64,000 bases of DNA, from positions 26,985,830 through 27,049,829 of the forward strand of contig JAKTNV010000003.1 in NCBI GenBank assembly GCA_022747635.1. The letters are read 5' to 3'. Below, piece after piece: positions 1-13,850 of the stretch. The notes beneath the pieces are model-generated. The model was not told the origin of the DNA and did not search any database. It saw only the letters and a program-made list of their open reading frames with translations. The stretch is from Hetaerina americana (taxonomy: Eukaryota; Arthropoda; Insecta; Odonata; Calopterygidae). The position numbers were made by a program, and so were the translations under genes. Each line of letters starts with the position of its first letter. Within the stretch, counting starts at the first letter, position 1.

Positions 1-3000
1 TCAAGGCATAAGTACGTGAGATGCGTACTTGAGGAATATCGAGGAGTAAGGGGAGATGGACCGAAGAGACATGACCAAGTGGGTCTCTATCCAAATAGAT
101 TTAGCGAAGTCCATAGAGGAATAGTAAGGGATGGAACGATTGGGGAGAGAGAGAAGGAGTGTAAATAAAATCGCAGGAATGATAAAGGTAGTGTTCCGCC
201 GCGGCATGAGGACTTGATAGTTGTTCTTAAAACATTAACTAAACTTATTTTCATTGGTTAATTCGGATATATTTCAAATCTTTATTACCTATGGTGGCTG
301 AATAGGAATGGAAAGGAGGAAAAACAAAGGAATCACTAGATTTGCAACGGAATTTCATGTATGCTTAAGAAGTACTTGAATAATGAAGATAACCCGGGTT
401 TTGAATGTTCAAAACATATGACACATTTTTCTGCTCTGCCTTTATATCTTAGGAGGCTAAAATAAAAAACTGGACCAGTTTCAAGACTTACTAGTAGGTA
501 TAAAACCAATGAATCTATTAAGTAAAACTAAAACAAAAATGCGGAATGATATGGTGAAAATTTTAAAAAGAATAATGATAGCCTCATTTATCCTGCTAAA
601 TTAATTCTTGTGGTGGAATGTACCATAGGTAAAATTAATTCAAATCATAAAATGCGCGAAAATCGAATCAAAGGATTAATTAGTTCATATCTCCATATGA
701 GCAGAGAATTCTCACGCAGTAAAATACAAAAAAGGTGTTTTTTTTATTTGCAGCATTTTAAGTGATTTCGAATAATGTTTTCTTGGTTGTGCAAATTATG
801 TTCTATCGCAGAATATGGTGAATTCATTGCATACAAAAAGGGAGAACAAAAAACACCCTTGTCCTATACGAAGAATAAATAACATTGCTGGTATTGAATG
901 CACGACCAATGAAAAAGCAATTCTTACCACACCGTAACAGAAGATGGCAGTTGAAAGGATTTTGCAGGTTTTCTACTTATATTATTTTAAATTGCGATCG
1001 TAAATATATTTAAAATTTAAATACAGCGCCATGTCTACTGTACGTTATTTTGGACCAATCAAAGTTTTTGTCCATTCATGCATGTGTCTACCCAAATAGT
1101 AAAACGTTACAACAAGTTTCTGTAGAAGTCTTTCCCATAATTTAAATAGCAGATTTTGGATTTTTGGGCTCTGCTGCGTTGTTCCATGTTTTATTGTTAT
1201 TACATTTTATGCAGGATACATTATTTAGTCATTGATCTGATGATGCAATCCATGATCCATGATGCAATGGACAAGAAACAACCTTCTGAACATTGGAACA
1301 ACGAAATAGAACCAAAATATCCAAGCTCTGCAAATGTACACCAAATTCTTTGGGCTTTTTCGTTGATTTAATCATTTCTCCCTTTGAAAATTCCAAGGTT
1401 ATTAAGAAAATATTACATATTCGAGCCACAGAAGAGGATCTTGAGCCGAAAATGGCTACATTTATTTTAAATGATCCTGGCACAAAGGTTCCCAGAAAAA
1501 TATTCAAAGTCAATATAATTATAACGAAAAATACAGTCATGTCTTCAACAGTAATGAAACACATGGTTTAGTCCATATAATGTTCTGACTTAAGGTCATA
1601 TCATCAGCAAAATAAATCACTGAAGTACTCGGATGATTTTACTATATATTATTACAATCTCGTATATTACTACAGATATCACATTGTATCTTGAATGGTG
1701 ATAGTTATTTATTGCTCTGCTGTCTAATTTCTAATAGAATTCCTCATCCCAACTATTCACCTCGGACCATATTTCCTCTGAGCACCAAAGCAATGTTAGA
1801 AATATTTTAATTCTTTTTTTCCTAACCTCCGCAGAAAGAATAAGGTATTATTTTATATTTTCGATGAAACTGTTTCATATTAATCATGAATTTATTCAGT
1901 GCCTTCAAATTCGTTTAATAATAATATTACAGCCCACTAGCTCTACAATCCAACTTACCCACTACGGTTCTGGTAGTCATAAAGCTTTAATCATTCGCTA
2001 AAAATTCAATCATTGGAACAAATACAAATACATGTTTACGCAAAATGCGCGCCATAATTTCCTGACAACACTAACTAATATTGCAGAAATAAGATTTGAG
2101 TTTCATTGTGTTACAATTTTTAATCAATTACAAATATAAATTATAATTTATGCATGCCTGTACTTGTCTTCTTCGCCCAATGATCAGACGCCCACCTAAT
2201 ACTCCTATAGGTCTTCTGCATGGAATGCGCGATTTTCATATCACAATTTCATAAAAAAAACAAACACCAGCACGAAGTGTCCTTTCTTCACTTTTTAGGG
2301 CACCTTCTACATACGTGATACTGCGATTGTGGGTGAATTAGTGCTACGTTTACAGGTAGAATAAGGACTTTAGGAATAAGTGACTGATGCATTAACCACT
2401 AACTTCAAGTCTCTTTACATCCGCGTTATACCCGTAGAGCTTTCAATAAGCAGTGTGAGAGATAGTATTTGGACAGCGTGGCAGGTGAAAATATGATTTA
2501 ACGACAAAATCTTTTGCAGGTACATCCTTTGTTTTGTTGTGATCGCAAATTGTGAGGCCGTATAAAAAGAGTCCCTATTAGATATATCAACGGTAGTGTC
2601 TATTTCTGGCTTGATACGGGTTGCATTATTTGATGATAAAAATTGTCGCAGGTAAATGACAGTGCCTTTTTAAAATATTAGTGACGTCTTTGTGTCTTAA
2701 GGGAAATGGCAGTCGTTCCTAATTTCTCCAATTACGCAGTCAGAAAATTCTTTTCATAACTACTTTCCGCAAATAGAGTTTTTCTTTTTCAAACTTTATA
2801 AAATCTCGCCATGAAATCTCCAATAACTCCAAAATGTTAGCGGAGTTTTCTGAAATTTATCAACATAATAAGTCACCTCTCCTTGACTTGATAATCATCA
2901 AATTTTCTATAACTCATCTCATCAAGCCAAATTCCTTTAAAACAGGTCTGCATGTTCTTGTATTGTATATGTCTTATGAGAGTTCCCAGAGAGTACGTCC

Positions 3001-4170
3001 GACGACAAAGTACGTGGCTTTGTCCAAATTACTTAATTCAATAATGTCCATTTTAACTGATGTAATGTCGCTTTTCATAATTTACCACACCATAACTATA
3101 GTACTCCACCCAAGCAATATTACTTGAAGTTTAACTTTAAGCTGTGGGTCGTTACTCTTGCCTTCATAATAAATAATTCAATTTCATTATTTCGTTTAAT
3201 CCATCCCCTCACTGTTCAATATCGTAGAATAGGCCACATTTGAATTAATAGTTGATGAATACATGAGATTTACGGGGTCTCTTTTATTTTTGAAACTGCC
3301 AAACTTCAAGAAAATCCTATGAGTGCTGTGATATCATTTAAATCTCGTCTCTATGCTTAAAAGCATGAACTTAAAGTGAAGAGTTTTGCGCATGAAAAAA
3401 ATTCATGAAGCCGCTTGGTTATGGATATTATTTCGTAAATTATCCAAAACAGCATTCGATTGTTAATGCAGGGAAATTTTAGAGACGAGATCCGTCTTTT
3501 CGCGTGGCTATCTTATATGAGATACTTACGCAGTGAAATAATGATACTGAAATGAATTGCTACGAGTGCTGCTGCCTTACGATCCTTGGCATACTATATG
3601 CGCCTGAAGAGTAAGCGTGCGACCATTCGACCTGAATCAACTGAGCCCAGCATGAATGAGTCCCAACTAATTGGGAACAGAGATGTTTGATGTCATTCAT
3701 TTACAGTTTTGGAGTGCTTACAATTATTTTAAACGGTATCATGTAACTTAAATAGGCCAACGTAGAATAATCCAGTGGAAGTTTAACATTGTCATATTCA
3801 ACGAAGAGCTTTGTTCAGTCATATTATTCAACTTGAATAAAACATTAGCAAGATTTATCAATTGGAAACCTTTTAATTAGGGATCAAGCAGTTCACTTGA
3901 TAAAATTCTAAGTTTTCAAAACTAAATTAAGAACCGGGCGTTTCACTTACCACGGATCTCTCACCCGAGAATAACTTACTCAATCCCAATCATGTTTCCA
4001 ATACTTCTTCACTACCAAACGTTGAACAGCCAAGTTTCTTTCAAGAACGAGATTTCACAAATTTATTACTTAGTCACACGAGCAAGAAAAATTTGATAAA
4101 CACCTCCTCGTCCTCGGTTACTTGAGATCAACCGATTATTTGGGGCATTTTGAGAGCAGCAAGAGGGAAA
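1..4170. other. AT-rich non-coding stretch, no gene recognised
   Basis: AT-rich sequence with only short open frames (about 110 residues at most) that show no recognisable domain, codon pattern or splice context. I see no transposon ends, tRNA-like boxes or long repeats here. It is best read as intergenic or intronic DNA. Confidence 0.5.
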
Positions 4171-4859
4171 ATATATCTACCTACAGGACAGTGAACAACG
4201 CAGCCACTTTCTAAGGTCCTGATTCACTTCATTTAAGTAAAACCTTGATCGTAAACTATCCTCTCTCCTCCTTCCACCTCGCCACCCCCCCCCCCCCGCC
4301 CACTCTCTCGTTCTCCCACTCCGGATGGTAAAAAATAGAAAAAAAGAGCGTCGAAAAAGGACCAAAAAATCAGAAGGATAAACATTCAACCTATACTTAC
4401 CGAAAGTGATCTAACGCATGTTTCGAATTTTTCCCTAATGCAAAATGCTTGTTCTCACCACTTAAGGACCTCGCCGCACACCGTCCGAAAAAGATCCTCC
4501 TTATCCCCTCCTGTAGTAAATCCATGCATCACGATGGGGTGAGAGTTACATAATGGTGGCCAGGCTGTTATAGATGAGCGCGGGAGGTCCGACGCGTGGG
4601 AAAAGAAGCTGGGCACAGATAACAAATTGGAAAAATACCGGAGGGGCAATTTGAGATTCCTCTTGGAGTGCGTTGTTCCTGCGAAAAAAACGGTAGAAGA
4701 GTAACCAACAGCTTGTACTAAAGCGAAGGGAACTGGCACTTCCGACTTCTCTCTCTACGCCATATACCAATTGGGATAGGTATCTGGGATGGCCGTTTTG
4801 TTTTGAAATGAGAATGCACAAGCATCTCTAAAGATGTGCCCGGACTAGAGGAATTCTGC

Positions 4860-5110
4860 CATCTGCAGCGGAGCAGGGAAGAAGCGCTCTCCACCGATAA
4901 GAATCGGGGAAGCCCTCGGCCGTCTACTAATAAGGGCCTGCAGAATCCAAACTGATCGGAATTCCGAGTTGTTTGTTATGGGGTGAGGATTGATCGAGGA
5001 GGGGAGCGCGGGTTAAGAGGGGCCGCGGAGGAAGCCGGCCGTCCGCCCGCCAACGGAACTCCCCGTCGTCGCCGCGCGGCAGAATTTTCAATGGGCGAAA
5101 CGGGGAACCG
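4860..5110. other. CpG-dense GC-rich patch
   Basis: After 4 kb of AT-rich sequence the composition changes sharply. The part from about 4,980 to 5,090 is packed with CG dinucleotides (gccgcgg, ccggccgtccgcccgcc, gtcgtcgccgcgcgg). A minus-strand reading away from this patch meets a consensus-like splice donor (GTAAGT, plus-strand acttac) near 4,393-4,398. A first exon or promoter for a minus-strand gene is therefore possible, but no coding sequence is recognisable. A C homopolymer of about 14 lies near 4,285. Confidence 0.3.
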
Positions 5111-5159
5111 ATCTAGTTGACGATAAGCTACTCAGCCAGGAGAGAAACAAGGAGGCTGC

Positions 5160-8100
5160 TGGGATGAAATTCACAGGTTTTATTCATAGGTAACACAAAT
5201 CCCTAACTTTGCACAGCTGATACACTACCCAAAAGAGTCTCATTGCTAGAAGTGGATTTCAAATGGACACGGAAATTCCTTCCGCAGTACTTTTTTGTGT
5301 ACAAATATGGTAATTTGTAACGCATGTGCAGCGTATAAAGCATTTATATTAAAATTTGCAAAAACAGATATTGGCACATAAGTTAATTAAACACAGGGAG
5401 AAGAGTCCTATTGAGAATTGGTGTCTCTTAAATAGAGGAGCAGGAATTCTGCATGTTACTGGTAAATGTTAGTTTTTAACATTCAAAACCGTAGCCGCGA
5501 ATATGGTTAGCTAAATTTAGGAAAACTGCGAAAGTTGAATAGTATATTGAGATGATTAAATGGTGATACGAAAACAAAGAATGCTTCACAAATATTTCTA
5601 TAGAAGAGGAGTTGATCTGCTCCACTCTTGCCATTATTCTTCAAAATTTTCATCCTCCATGAATTATTTCATAACATTATTTCGTAATCATGTCAAATTT
5701 TAAATAATTTTATTGCAGAAAATATCTCAAATCTCAAATCTTAAAAATATCTCAATATCTCTATCATGACGTAAAAATTAAACTCAGAAAATCAAATATC
5801 ACAATCGTAAGTATTAGTGTGGCCTCCTACTGGAAGGTTGCATGATAAATTCCTTTGCCAGCTCATTATTTGTGGACAATAACTTAATTCGTGTCATTTC
5901 AGAAACATTTCTCTCGTTGCTGGTTAACTTCCGAATTTAAACCAAGAGGAAATTTTGAATTTGATACAGAAAGGAATTAATATTTTTGTTTTACCCCCTT
6001 GTTTTAATTCAGAATGTTAGCTTGTGTAGGTTTAATTATTTTCCAAAAAAACATCTTCGATAATTCGGATTCCACAAGTCAAATAGCTCATTGTTTTAAG
6101 CGCATTTTTTCATTTTTTGCATGATAAAATTAAACGGTCAATTGTAACTTCTTCTAGTAAATTAAAAGAAAAAGCCTTGCCAGTCACTATTTTATGGGCC
6201 AGAAGAATCATATAAGTCTACTAAAAGGTAATATATCACTAAATTAGGTAGCTCTTAGACTTTCGCTATTTATCATTTTCAGACATGCTTCTGATACTTG
6301 GAAAGTTAAAGATTAAAGATTGTTTAATAAACTCGATAATGATTCTCTTAGTACTATACATGATACTTGTACCACTGACAACTTCTATTTATAAAATGTT
6401 ATCAGTAACATACAATCTGACAAATGGCATAGAAAAATTTTACTTTTTACTTCTAATTATAATTTTCAACTAATATCTTTACTCTATCCTTCAAGGAACT
6501 GCTTTTAGATATTTCTCCATTCTATTTGCATCTTCTTTAACAACAGATATCCTGTAACGTGTTTTGTACCATAATACATTAACTCCATTGACCAAAGCTA
6601 AGACTCCAAAATTATTAAATTTAAAATCAACGAAAACTTCCATAAAACTGAAAAATTATTTACCTCAATGTGCTCCCTCATGCGGCATAGTAACAAATTT
6701 AAAAATAGCATTTAATCCAGCTCTAAAATTAAATACATATAACAATTTCAAATCACATTCCTAATATGGTTTCCATTTTTTTAATCTCCTCTAGGTGAAA
6801 CAATGAAATAATAACCAAAATTACATTAGATATGGATGAACTAATGGTAGCACTTCGGATAGTGATGCAAAAATGTTATTAACTCAAATTATATTTTCCT
6901 TATTTACATATGGTTCAATTACTAAGTCATATTCTTTTGTCAAAAAATTGAATGCATGTTGAAATGCCTCTCGAATTTTTCATATTCTTGAAAACACTGC
7001 GGGTAAAACTGTAATATCTACAAACGTGGGAATAAATATAGGTGAAAAGCTTAATTTAACGCTTCCTGCATCAAACATAACGCACTGCATCGAAACATCA
7101 CGTTAAAACATGAGAACACCTAATTACCGACAAGTCCTCAAAAAAAGAAGGGATTAAACACCATCATCACCTCTCAGATAGCCAATCATAATGCCCAAAC
7201 CGTGCTATTAGTGGCATGGCGAAACAAAGATTGAGACAAAAACTCGACACGTAGACGGAGTCAAGAAGAGTGTGCCTGCCGAAGAGGCGGATAAACGGGC
7301 CGACGGCTTCCTAGAAGTAACCGATGATTACCGATAGGTTTTTTCTTACAAACGTTCAACTTTTCATTACCACTCTAACCCTCCCTTCCTTTAAAAAAAA
7401 TGCCATCACGAAAAGTAGCTTTAGTCAAGCGCCTCGAGGATTTCCAGAGGTCAGGGAAGGCAAGGAGTGAGAAAAACCTTGGGCTGTTGCCGAGAGGTGG
7501 ACAGCGTGTTCGCCGAGAGGGAAGAGTTGGGAAAAAGAGGCAAAACACACCCTAAGGATATTTGAGGATGAGGGACCTCGTGTGAGAATAACTAAAGCCA
7601 TTTGGGAGCATTATAATATACATCCGGAATGGAAACTTAGCTCCCTAACAACACAGACACGATCACCTGTCCAAAGAAAGTGAAATGCTTCATTTCCATT
7701 TACGAAGGGGAAAAACCTAACGATAAGAAAGGGGTGATCTGAGAGGAAGAAGAAAAGTGAAAGAGAGAGGAAGTGGAATGAAGCGGAGTATAAAAGTCCT
7801 ATTAAGGGTAGACGATGGCGCATGAATGCATAAATTGGGCCTCCTCTTCCCATCTAGAGAGTATATAAGGTTTAAGCGAAGCGTTAAAGCCATATTATTG
7901 GAATGACAAACAAACAACGAAAGTACAAGGGCAGATGCCGGTCACATTTCAATAGGAGAGATAAAGATGCCGCAGAGATGATTATCTAACAGGCTGTATA
8001 AGCATCAAATTTACTTTAGCGAGAGCCATGATGAAAGTGACTTTACAATGTCGGCAGACAAAATTATCCATCGTGGAAAATCAAATTAGAAATAATTTCT

Positions 8101-9090
8101 TAGACATGCATAAGCAATGGAGTAATCGAAGTAATCCATATTTTTCCAAATAAAAACAAAAAGACTTGAAAGTCAAACATGGACTATCATCATTTCATAA
8201 TTGTCATTTGATGGCAAACACGCTCCATAGTTATCAAATAACGATAAAATACCCTCAGCTTTAAAAAAGGGTAATCATCATTGTAGCTGTAACATCCTGT
8301 CCCATAAACGATTTTACACCCGCTGGTTGATCGTGGCAATGTATCACTATTTCTATAGCTATGGCAAGCACTGAAACAATTTCTTTCGAGTGCTTAGAAT
8401 AAAATTTTGAAACTCCGATTTAGCTTTGCATTTAGAATTTACCACGAGTTTCAATGAGTAATTTATTTTCGAAAAAATTCGCTTTCTAAGAATCCATATT
8501 CTATAGCTCAAGTCACCAATATTTTTTGTTCGCTTTCTTGTGAATTACTGTGTATGTTTCTCTTTTAATACAGTCTCTAGCACCTCTGAATACAACTTAT
8601 TCACTTAGTTACTTGCCCGCATTTCATGCATGCATGTGAATTTAGCCAGTTTTAATAGCACATAATACATAATTATTTACTTATAACATGAAGAAATTAT
8701 TCATTTCATTCAAATATCAACTTTTTTCGAAATGATGTCATTACACTTTTTACGTGCAATCGGTAATCATCACATGCAATGGTACATTATAATTGTAATG
8801 GTATATGGTACATTGCAATGGTAAAATTGCACTTAGTCACCTAAAAAATCTTTCTCAATGATGTTAAGGAGCTTCAGTTTCATAATATCATCTCCATGTT
8901 ACATAAAAACACCGAATATTGTGAGAAATATAAAACCATTCCCTCAAAAAAAAAGTCTAAAAGATGTATATAGTAAATTTCATGGCTAAACTGCTGATAT
9001 CTCATTTTACAAGTGATTAAAGAGTCAGACTTATGAAAAAGTCAGACTTTAATTTTTCTGGGAAATTGCGCTATTTTATCGATTACTACA
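5160..9090. other. AT-rich non-coding stretch
   Basis: AT-rich sequence with short chance frames. Local features are a purine-rich segment at about 7,400-7,560 and 7,720-7,800, and a small imperfect repeat of a 'ggtacatt..aatggta' word at about 8,780-8,830. I recognise no gene, transposon terminus or RNA gene. Confidence 0.45.
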
Positions 9091-9109
9091 GTGATGAAAA
9101 GAACAGGCA

Positions 9110-9530
9110 AGACTTAGACCTTTAGAAAGATACAGTACACCTTAGTTTACTTGCGATGCCGAGAAAAATTTTACCACTCCAAATTATATCGGCAGAATTG
9201 GCCACCGAGGCAAAATAATAAAAATAGATATCGTCACCGACAGATGCAAGCACTCACTCCTCCCTCATATGATACGCAATCATAACTAAATCGAACCTAA
9301 TTACCCAAACAGATATACTTAAGGACACACATTTCATGATATATTCAATTACTGCATGCTATATATAGGTATGCATATGTGTGCGTGTACGTGTATATAC
9401 ATGCGTATATATTCGACTGTATGTATGAACTAATAGTTGTGCATTCTTGGCTAGTGCCCTACCATCCTCCGCCACACACTCTTGTGGCCGCTTGCGGGGT
9501 TTCGGGTAGAGGCAGATAGATGCACAATAG
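9110..9530 (+). mobile_element. LINE 3' end, fragmented by inserted or diverged sequence
   Basis: The segment 9,125-9,260 (accttagtttacttgcgatg ... ccgtcaccgaca-like) aligns by eye with the 3' end of the decayed LINE at 46,515-46,620. Both carry 'caaattata.cggcaga', 'gaccac/ggccaccga' and 'cgtcaccgaca' in the same order. The downstream piece 9,440-9,520 has the tail signature 'gtgccctaccatcctccgcc' and 'gcttgcggggt', seen again at 18.3, 46.65 and 46.9 kb. About 170 bp separates the two pieces here. That gap includes a TATG/TGTG-rich simple repeat at 9,360-9,412, so it is probably a later expansion or insertion. The element is non-functional. Confidence 0.65.
9360..9412. repeat. degenerate TA/TG simple repeat
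   Basis: An alternating purine-pyrimidine run of mixed ta, tg and cg steps, lying inside the interrupted LINE tail. It may form Z-DNA-like structure, but nothing beyond simple repetition is visible. Confidence 0.6.
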
Positions 9531-9989
9531 TAAAATACCAAATAGTAGTTAACAGACTATATTACATCCAATACGACTAAGAGCTAATTTTTTTAGAAAC
9601 GCTACGGGAATAAGAACGGTTTTATCACACCCAAGTTTAGTGTACCTTGTGCGCATTTTTGGTGGATATGCACAAAATTTCTACGTTAAGAATTAGACCC
9701 AGCTGATTTTAACTTTCAATCCGCCGAGTCAAATACAAGTGCTCACAGTTACACGACAGATATAATGAGAGAGCAATTATAAATCTGTTTATAAATAACG
9801 GAAAGTGATGAAAATGGAAAAAAAAAACAAATTCAAATGACGTTCCGGGAAGGAAAGGGATAAGGGATATTATAGCGAAAGAAGGGCGGGGAAGTGGGAG
9901 TCGAGATAGGCGGACAGGATAGCTGCCGGCCTTCCATTTTTCCGGACACGGCTCAACCACAGCTGCCGCCACCGACTGTCCGCCAGTCT

Positions 9990-12900
9990 TTTCACCTCTC
10001 CGACCTCTTCACTCCTCCACCTCACTAAAACTCTATATATATTCCCTAATTCTTAACTTCCAAAAAGCCCCTCTCGCGTCTCCGGCGCCAACAACCCACC
10101 TATACTGACATCTGACGACAGTTTACTTTTTCATGCCTGCGGAGGAGAGAGAGGATGTTTAGCGAGGAGGACGGATGAAGGAAAGCGCCGCGCCATTTTC
10201 TCCCCAGACCTCATCCACGGAGCTCAATTAGGAAAATATGGGATGAGGTAGGAGGAAAATGGGATGGGATGGAAAGGTGTCCCGGCACCCATGAGAGCAG
10301 GGGAAATTAAAAAAAAAAGATGACGGGAGTGAGACTGGGAAGAAGGACAGAGCGGACCGAAGAATTAAAGACTATGACTGCGAAAAGGAAACCACTCTGA
10401 ATGCGAAAAAGATATGTGTTCCATTGGGCAAACATAATTTATCTCTCAAAGACATTGCGTCAAAGGGGAATTAAGAAGCAATTAATTTCGACAGGAAGGA
10501 GATACAGATGACGTTATTTTTTGACTCATTGCATGGTGGACGGTTTCTCTCCTCTAAAAAAAATGTTAAAAATACCCCGTTAATTCAATATCCCAAAAGA
10601 AGAAATCCGGGATGGTCGAAATAAAAAAAAAATGAGAAGCATTTCGAAAATAACTCCTTTTTCTTCCTTACGAATACTCTTCGTCTTTATATTTCCTTCC
10701 CTTCTTCGGTTTTCGGTTTTCTCTCTTTCTCTCTCCCCTCTCGCGAAATCTTTACCCGGGTCTCTCTTATGCTCCGGCCTCTCCAGGACTGTGCCCGCCA
10801 TTCCTACCGAAAACATAAAGCCGTCCAGCCCGGCCTATACCAGGCTCCTTCTCCGATCGGGTCCTCGGGCTGCGTGAGTTCGGAAAAGGTATACCTAATT
10901 AGTGGAGACCGGCTGACGGCGAAAAAACTGTGGGCTGGACGGGGAGGAGTCCGGGGGGAAGGGATGGAGAAAAAGGAGACTAAGGTTGAGGGGGCGCGGA
11001 TGAGAAAGAGGAGGAGGAGGAGGTGGAGAATGGTGAAAGATCGAAGGAGTGAGGTTATCGGAAAAAGGGAGATTGATAAACGGCCCATCAGGGTGACCAG
11101 TGGAGTGGGGAGGTGTCGCCGGACCGATAGGACAAAAAGTCTCCCATTGCTCTTTTTTTCTTTTGCCTTTCCCTCACCCCCCCCCCCAACCCCTTTCCAC
11201 TACTTCTTCATCTCTGTCCAGTCGACTACTTAACCCATTTGTTTTATTTCATTACCGCTTCACCTCTCTCTCTCCCACTCTTTTTCCTTCCCTCCATTCA
11301 TCTGCTCCCCAGTCACCTTCTCTTCCTCCAATGCCCAGCGTAACCCAAAGGTCGGAAAGTCCAATTTTCCCGAAATCCCGTCCATCCGCGATTTTCTTTC
11401 CCTGCTCTTCCACGCACACACAAACTGCCTTTATAAACCTTCCTCCCCACACAGTGCTCCCTCGTCTTCGCCGTCTCCTCCCACTCCTTTCCACGCCCCA
11501 CGTACGCCCTTCGTGTCTTACCCTATCCGTGCCATCGTCGTCATTTCCCCCAAAAAGACTACTCAATCTCTCTTCACTATCGATCTTTCTCCAGTCACTG
11601 CACCGATCCCTTAAAGGAGGCAAAAAGACCCAGAGAGCCGAAATATACCAAAGGGAGGCGAGGGAAGGAGAGGGGAGAAGTGGACGGGACGGGGAAGCGA
11701 CAGCAGTGCCGAAAAGCACACATACCTCCATGTGCTGATTATCCGAAAGGATACAGGGCGGTGGAAAGAGGCGAGTTGTGGGAGAGCTTTTCCCTTCGTT
11801 TGTATGTACTTCGAGAGAAGGGTGGGCAGAAGAAGAGAAAATGGGAGTGGATGGAGAGGAAAGGAAGAGGGAAGTAAAGGAACGTGCGCACCGACTAACA
11901 TCAGGTTTTAAAACTTGCCAAGCCGGGTTACTTGTTTTAACTTCTGCACCATCCCCACTCTCTCCCTACGCAAACTACCCGCACGCACACAAGAGCGCGG
12001 TCACAGAGCCCAGCCAACCCTTTTCTTCCAAATTCCTCCCTCTCTCGCTCTCTACCTCCTCTCTCCCTCACTCCCTCTCTCAGATTCTACTCTTTCCTGC
12101 CGTCATTAAAATTCCTTGAACGATCAAGGAAGGGTAAGATATAGGAGAGGGGTGAGGAGTAAAGTAAATAATAGGAAAAAAGGAGGAGAAGGATTGTCCT
12201 CGGAAGAAAGATGCGAACGGGGAAGGAGTGGAAAGAAAACGAGCATAGGACGCATGCCTCCGAGGGAAAGAAACGTGTAGAAGAGTAGGAGAGGGAGATG
12301 GGGTGGGCTAGAGGAAAGGGGGAAAAAGCATGATGGGAAGGTAGCTGTTTAAGGGGTGTAGAGAGTTTAGGCTGAGGTAAGGTGAGGGGAGGGAGAGGGC
12401 GGGCGAGGTGGGTGGACGAAAGGGTTGAAAGGTGAAAGAAATAATGGGGTGGAGGAGGTAGGAAATCGGAGGAGTGGGGAGCTTATCTTTGGCGGGATAT
12501 TTTGTAGAGCCCTCAGAGTAAGGTTGGGAAGGAATGGGTTACCGCTCTTGAATGTTACCGAAGCAAGGAATGAGATAAAGTGAGAAAGTGGTATGGGAAG
12601 AGAGGCAGGCAAAGTCGATGAGTGGGAGCTAGGAAGGAGGAGATGGCCGGGAGGTTGGTTGTTTTTGGTGGCTACGGCCGAGGAGTGCGACTGAGGATGA
12701 GGGATATGGAGGGGATGGGAGTGGAGAGAGGCAAGATAGTGGAGGTATCGCGTGGGTCCTCCTTAATGGTACCTTTAAAGGATTGGAATAATGGCAGGGC
12801 GTTTTCGGACCTATGGGACCACGAGGAAAAAAGAAAGAAGAAGGGTGAGTGGGGAATAATATGTTGAAGGACTATCCCAGTTGAAGCAGGTTGAAGGAGG

Positions 12901-13850
12901 CGTTTCCCTCTAAAAAGAGGATGAGGCCAAATAAAAAAGAGAGAGAAGGAGAGAGGCGGTTATAAGAGGTATAAAGCGGGGAAAGATAGTGAGAGGTGAA
13001 GGTGAGGGGTGGGAGGAGGTTGGTAGGTGTGTGGGGTAGGGGGGAACATGTATCGGTAGGGAGTTTTGGAAGGGTTGGTGGAAGCGGAGGAGGAGGTGGA
13101 GGATCTACTGGGAGGAGGACTCAAGAGAGCCAGAGAGGATCGAGAGGTGGTCGGAATGAAGGAACCAGCCTGAAATTGGTGCACTCACTCACTCTGAGTT
13201 AGGTCCTGGTGTAGTTGGACCAACTCCACGCACAACACAAACTCAAGGAGAATCCGTTTATTAGACCGAGGAGGGAAATCACCATTGTGCTCAAATTCTT
13301 TTTTTGACGTTTCCACGTCGAGTTTTGGATGTTGATAGTGACGGAGGAGTAATTTTGACCGGAATATTACGTGTGGTGCAAGAAAAGGTTCTAAAAATAG
13401 TGGAATCTAATCGCCGTTGAGAAAGAGGAAGTGACGGAAGAGGAACGCGGAGAAAGGAATCTCCGATGATCTCGAGAGGACTTCATACCAAAGGTGGCCA
13501 CCCCGATGGAAGAGCGGATGAGGTATGGTGAAAACATCTGAAAACTATATTACCGCCAACGACAGTTACTACTGCCGCCGTATCCGCCACCGTCACCAGG
13601 AGTACTATTAAGTTTTTGGCTTATTGCGCCTTCCGCTTCGCAGTGGTTTCTCTTCTGTTGTTTCTGCTTGGATTACACATCTTCCCGCCAGGGGGATTGG
13701 TGCTGTGCAGGTTGATCATGGAGCTGGATGGGAGAGGAGGTGGAGGAGGGCGAGGAAGTAGGAGGGAGGAAGGAAGTCTGTTCAGAAAAAAATAAGGGAG
13801 GTAAGCGAAGGATTGGAGACAATAATAGCTAATTTCCATGGCCTAATATC
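9990..13850. other. long GC-richer island of alternating pyrimidine and purine tracts
   Basis: The top strand switches repeatedly between pyrimidine-rich blocks (about 10,660-10,790, 11,140-11,600, 11,930-12,110) and purine-rich blocks (about 10,930-11,060, 11,620-11,880, 12,120-13,180, 13,720-13,800). Long open frames on both strands here (up to 212 residues) are rich in Ser/Pro/Leu/Phe or Arg/Glu/Gly and overlap each other antisense. That is expected of biased composition, so they are not called as genes. A GTGAGT donor-like site follows a GC-rich segment at about 10,874. A promoter or regulatory role is possible but not shown. Confidence 0.5.

Noticed and set aside
11100..11738. 212-residue plus-strand open frame and antisense partners in the 10-13 kb island
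   Set aside because: Ser/Pro/Leu/Phe-rich peptide from a C/T tract, with equally long antisense frames. No domain, and expected from composition.
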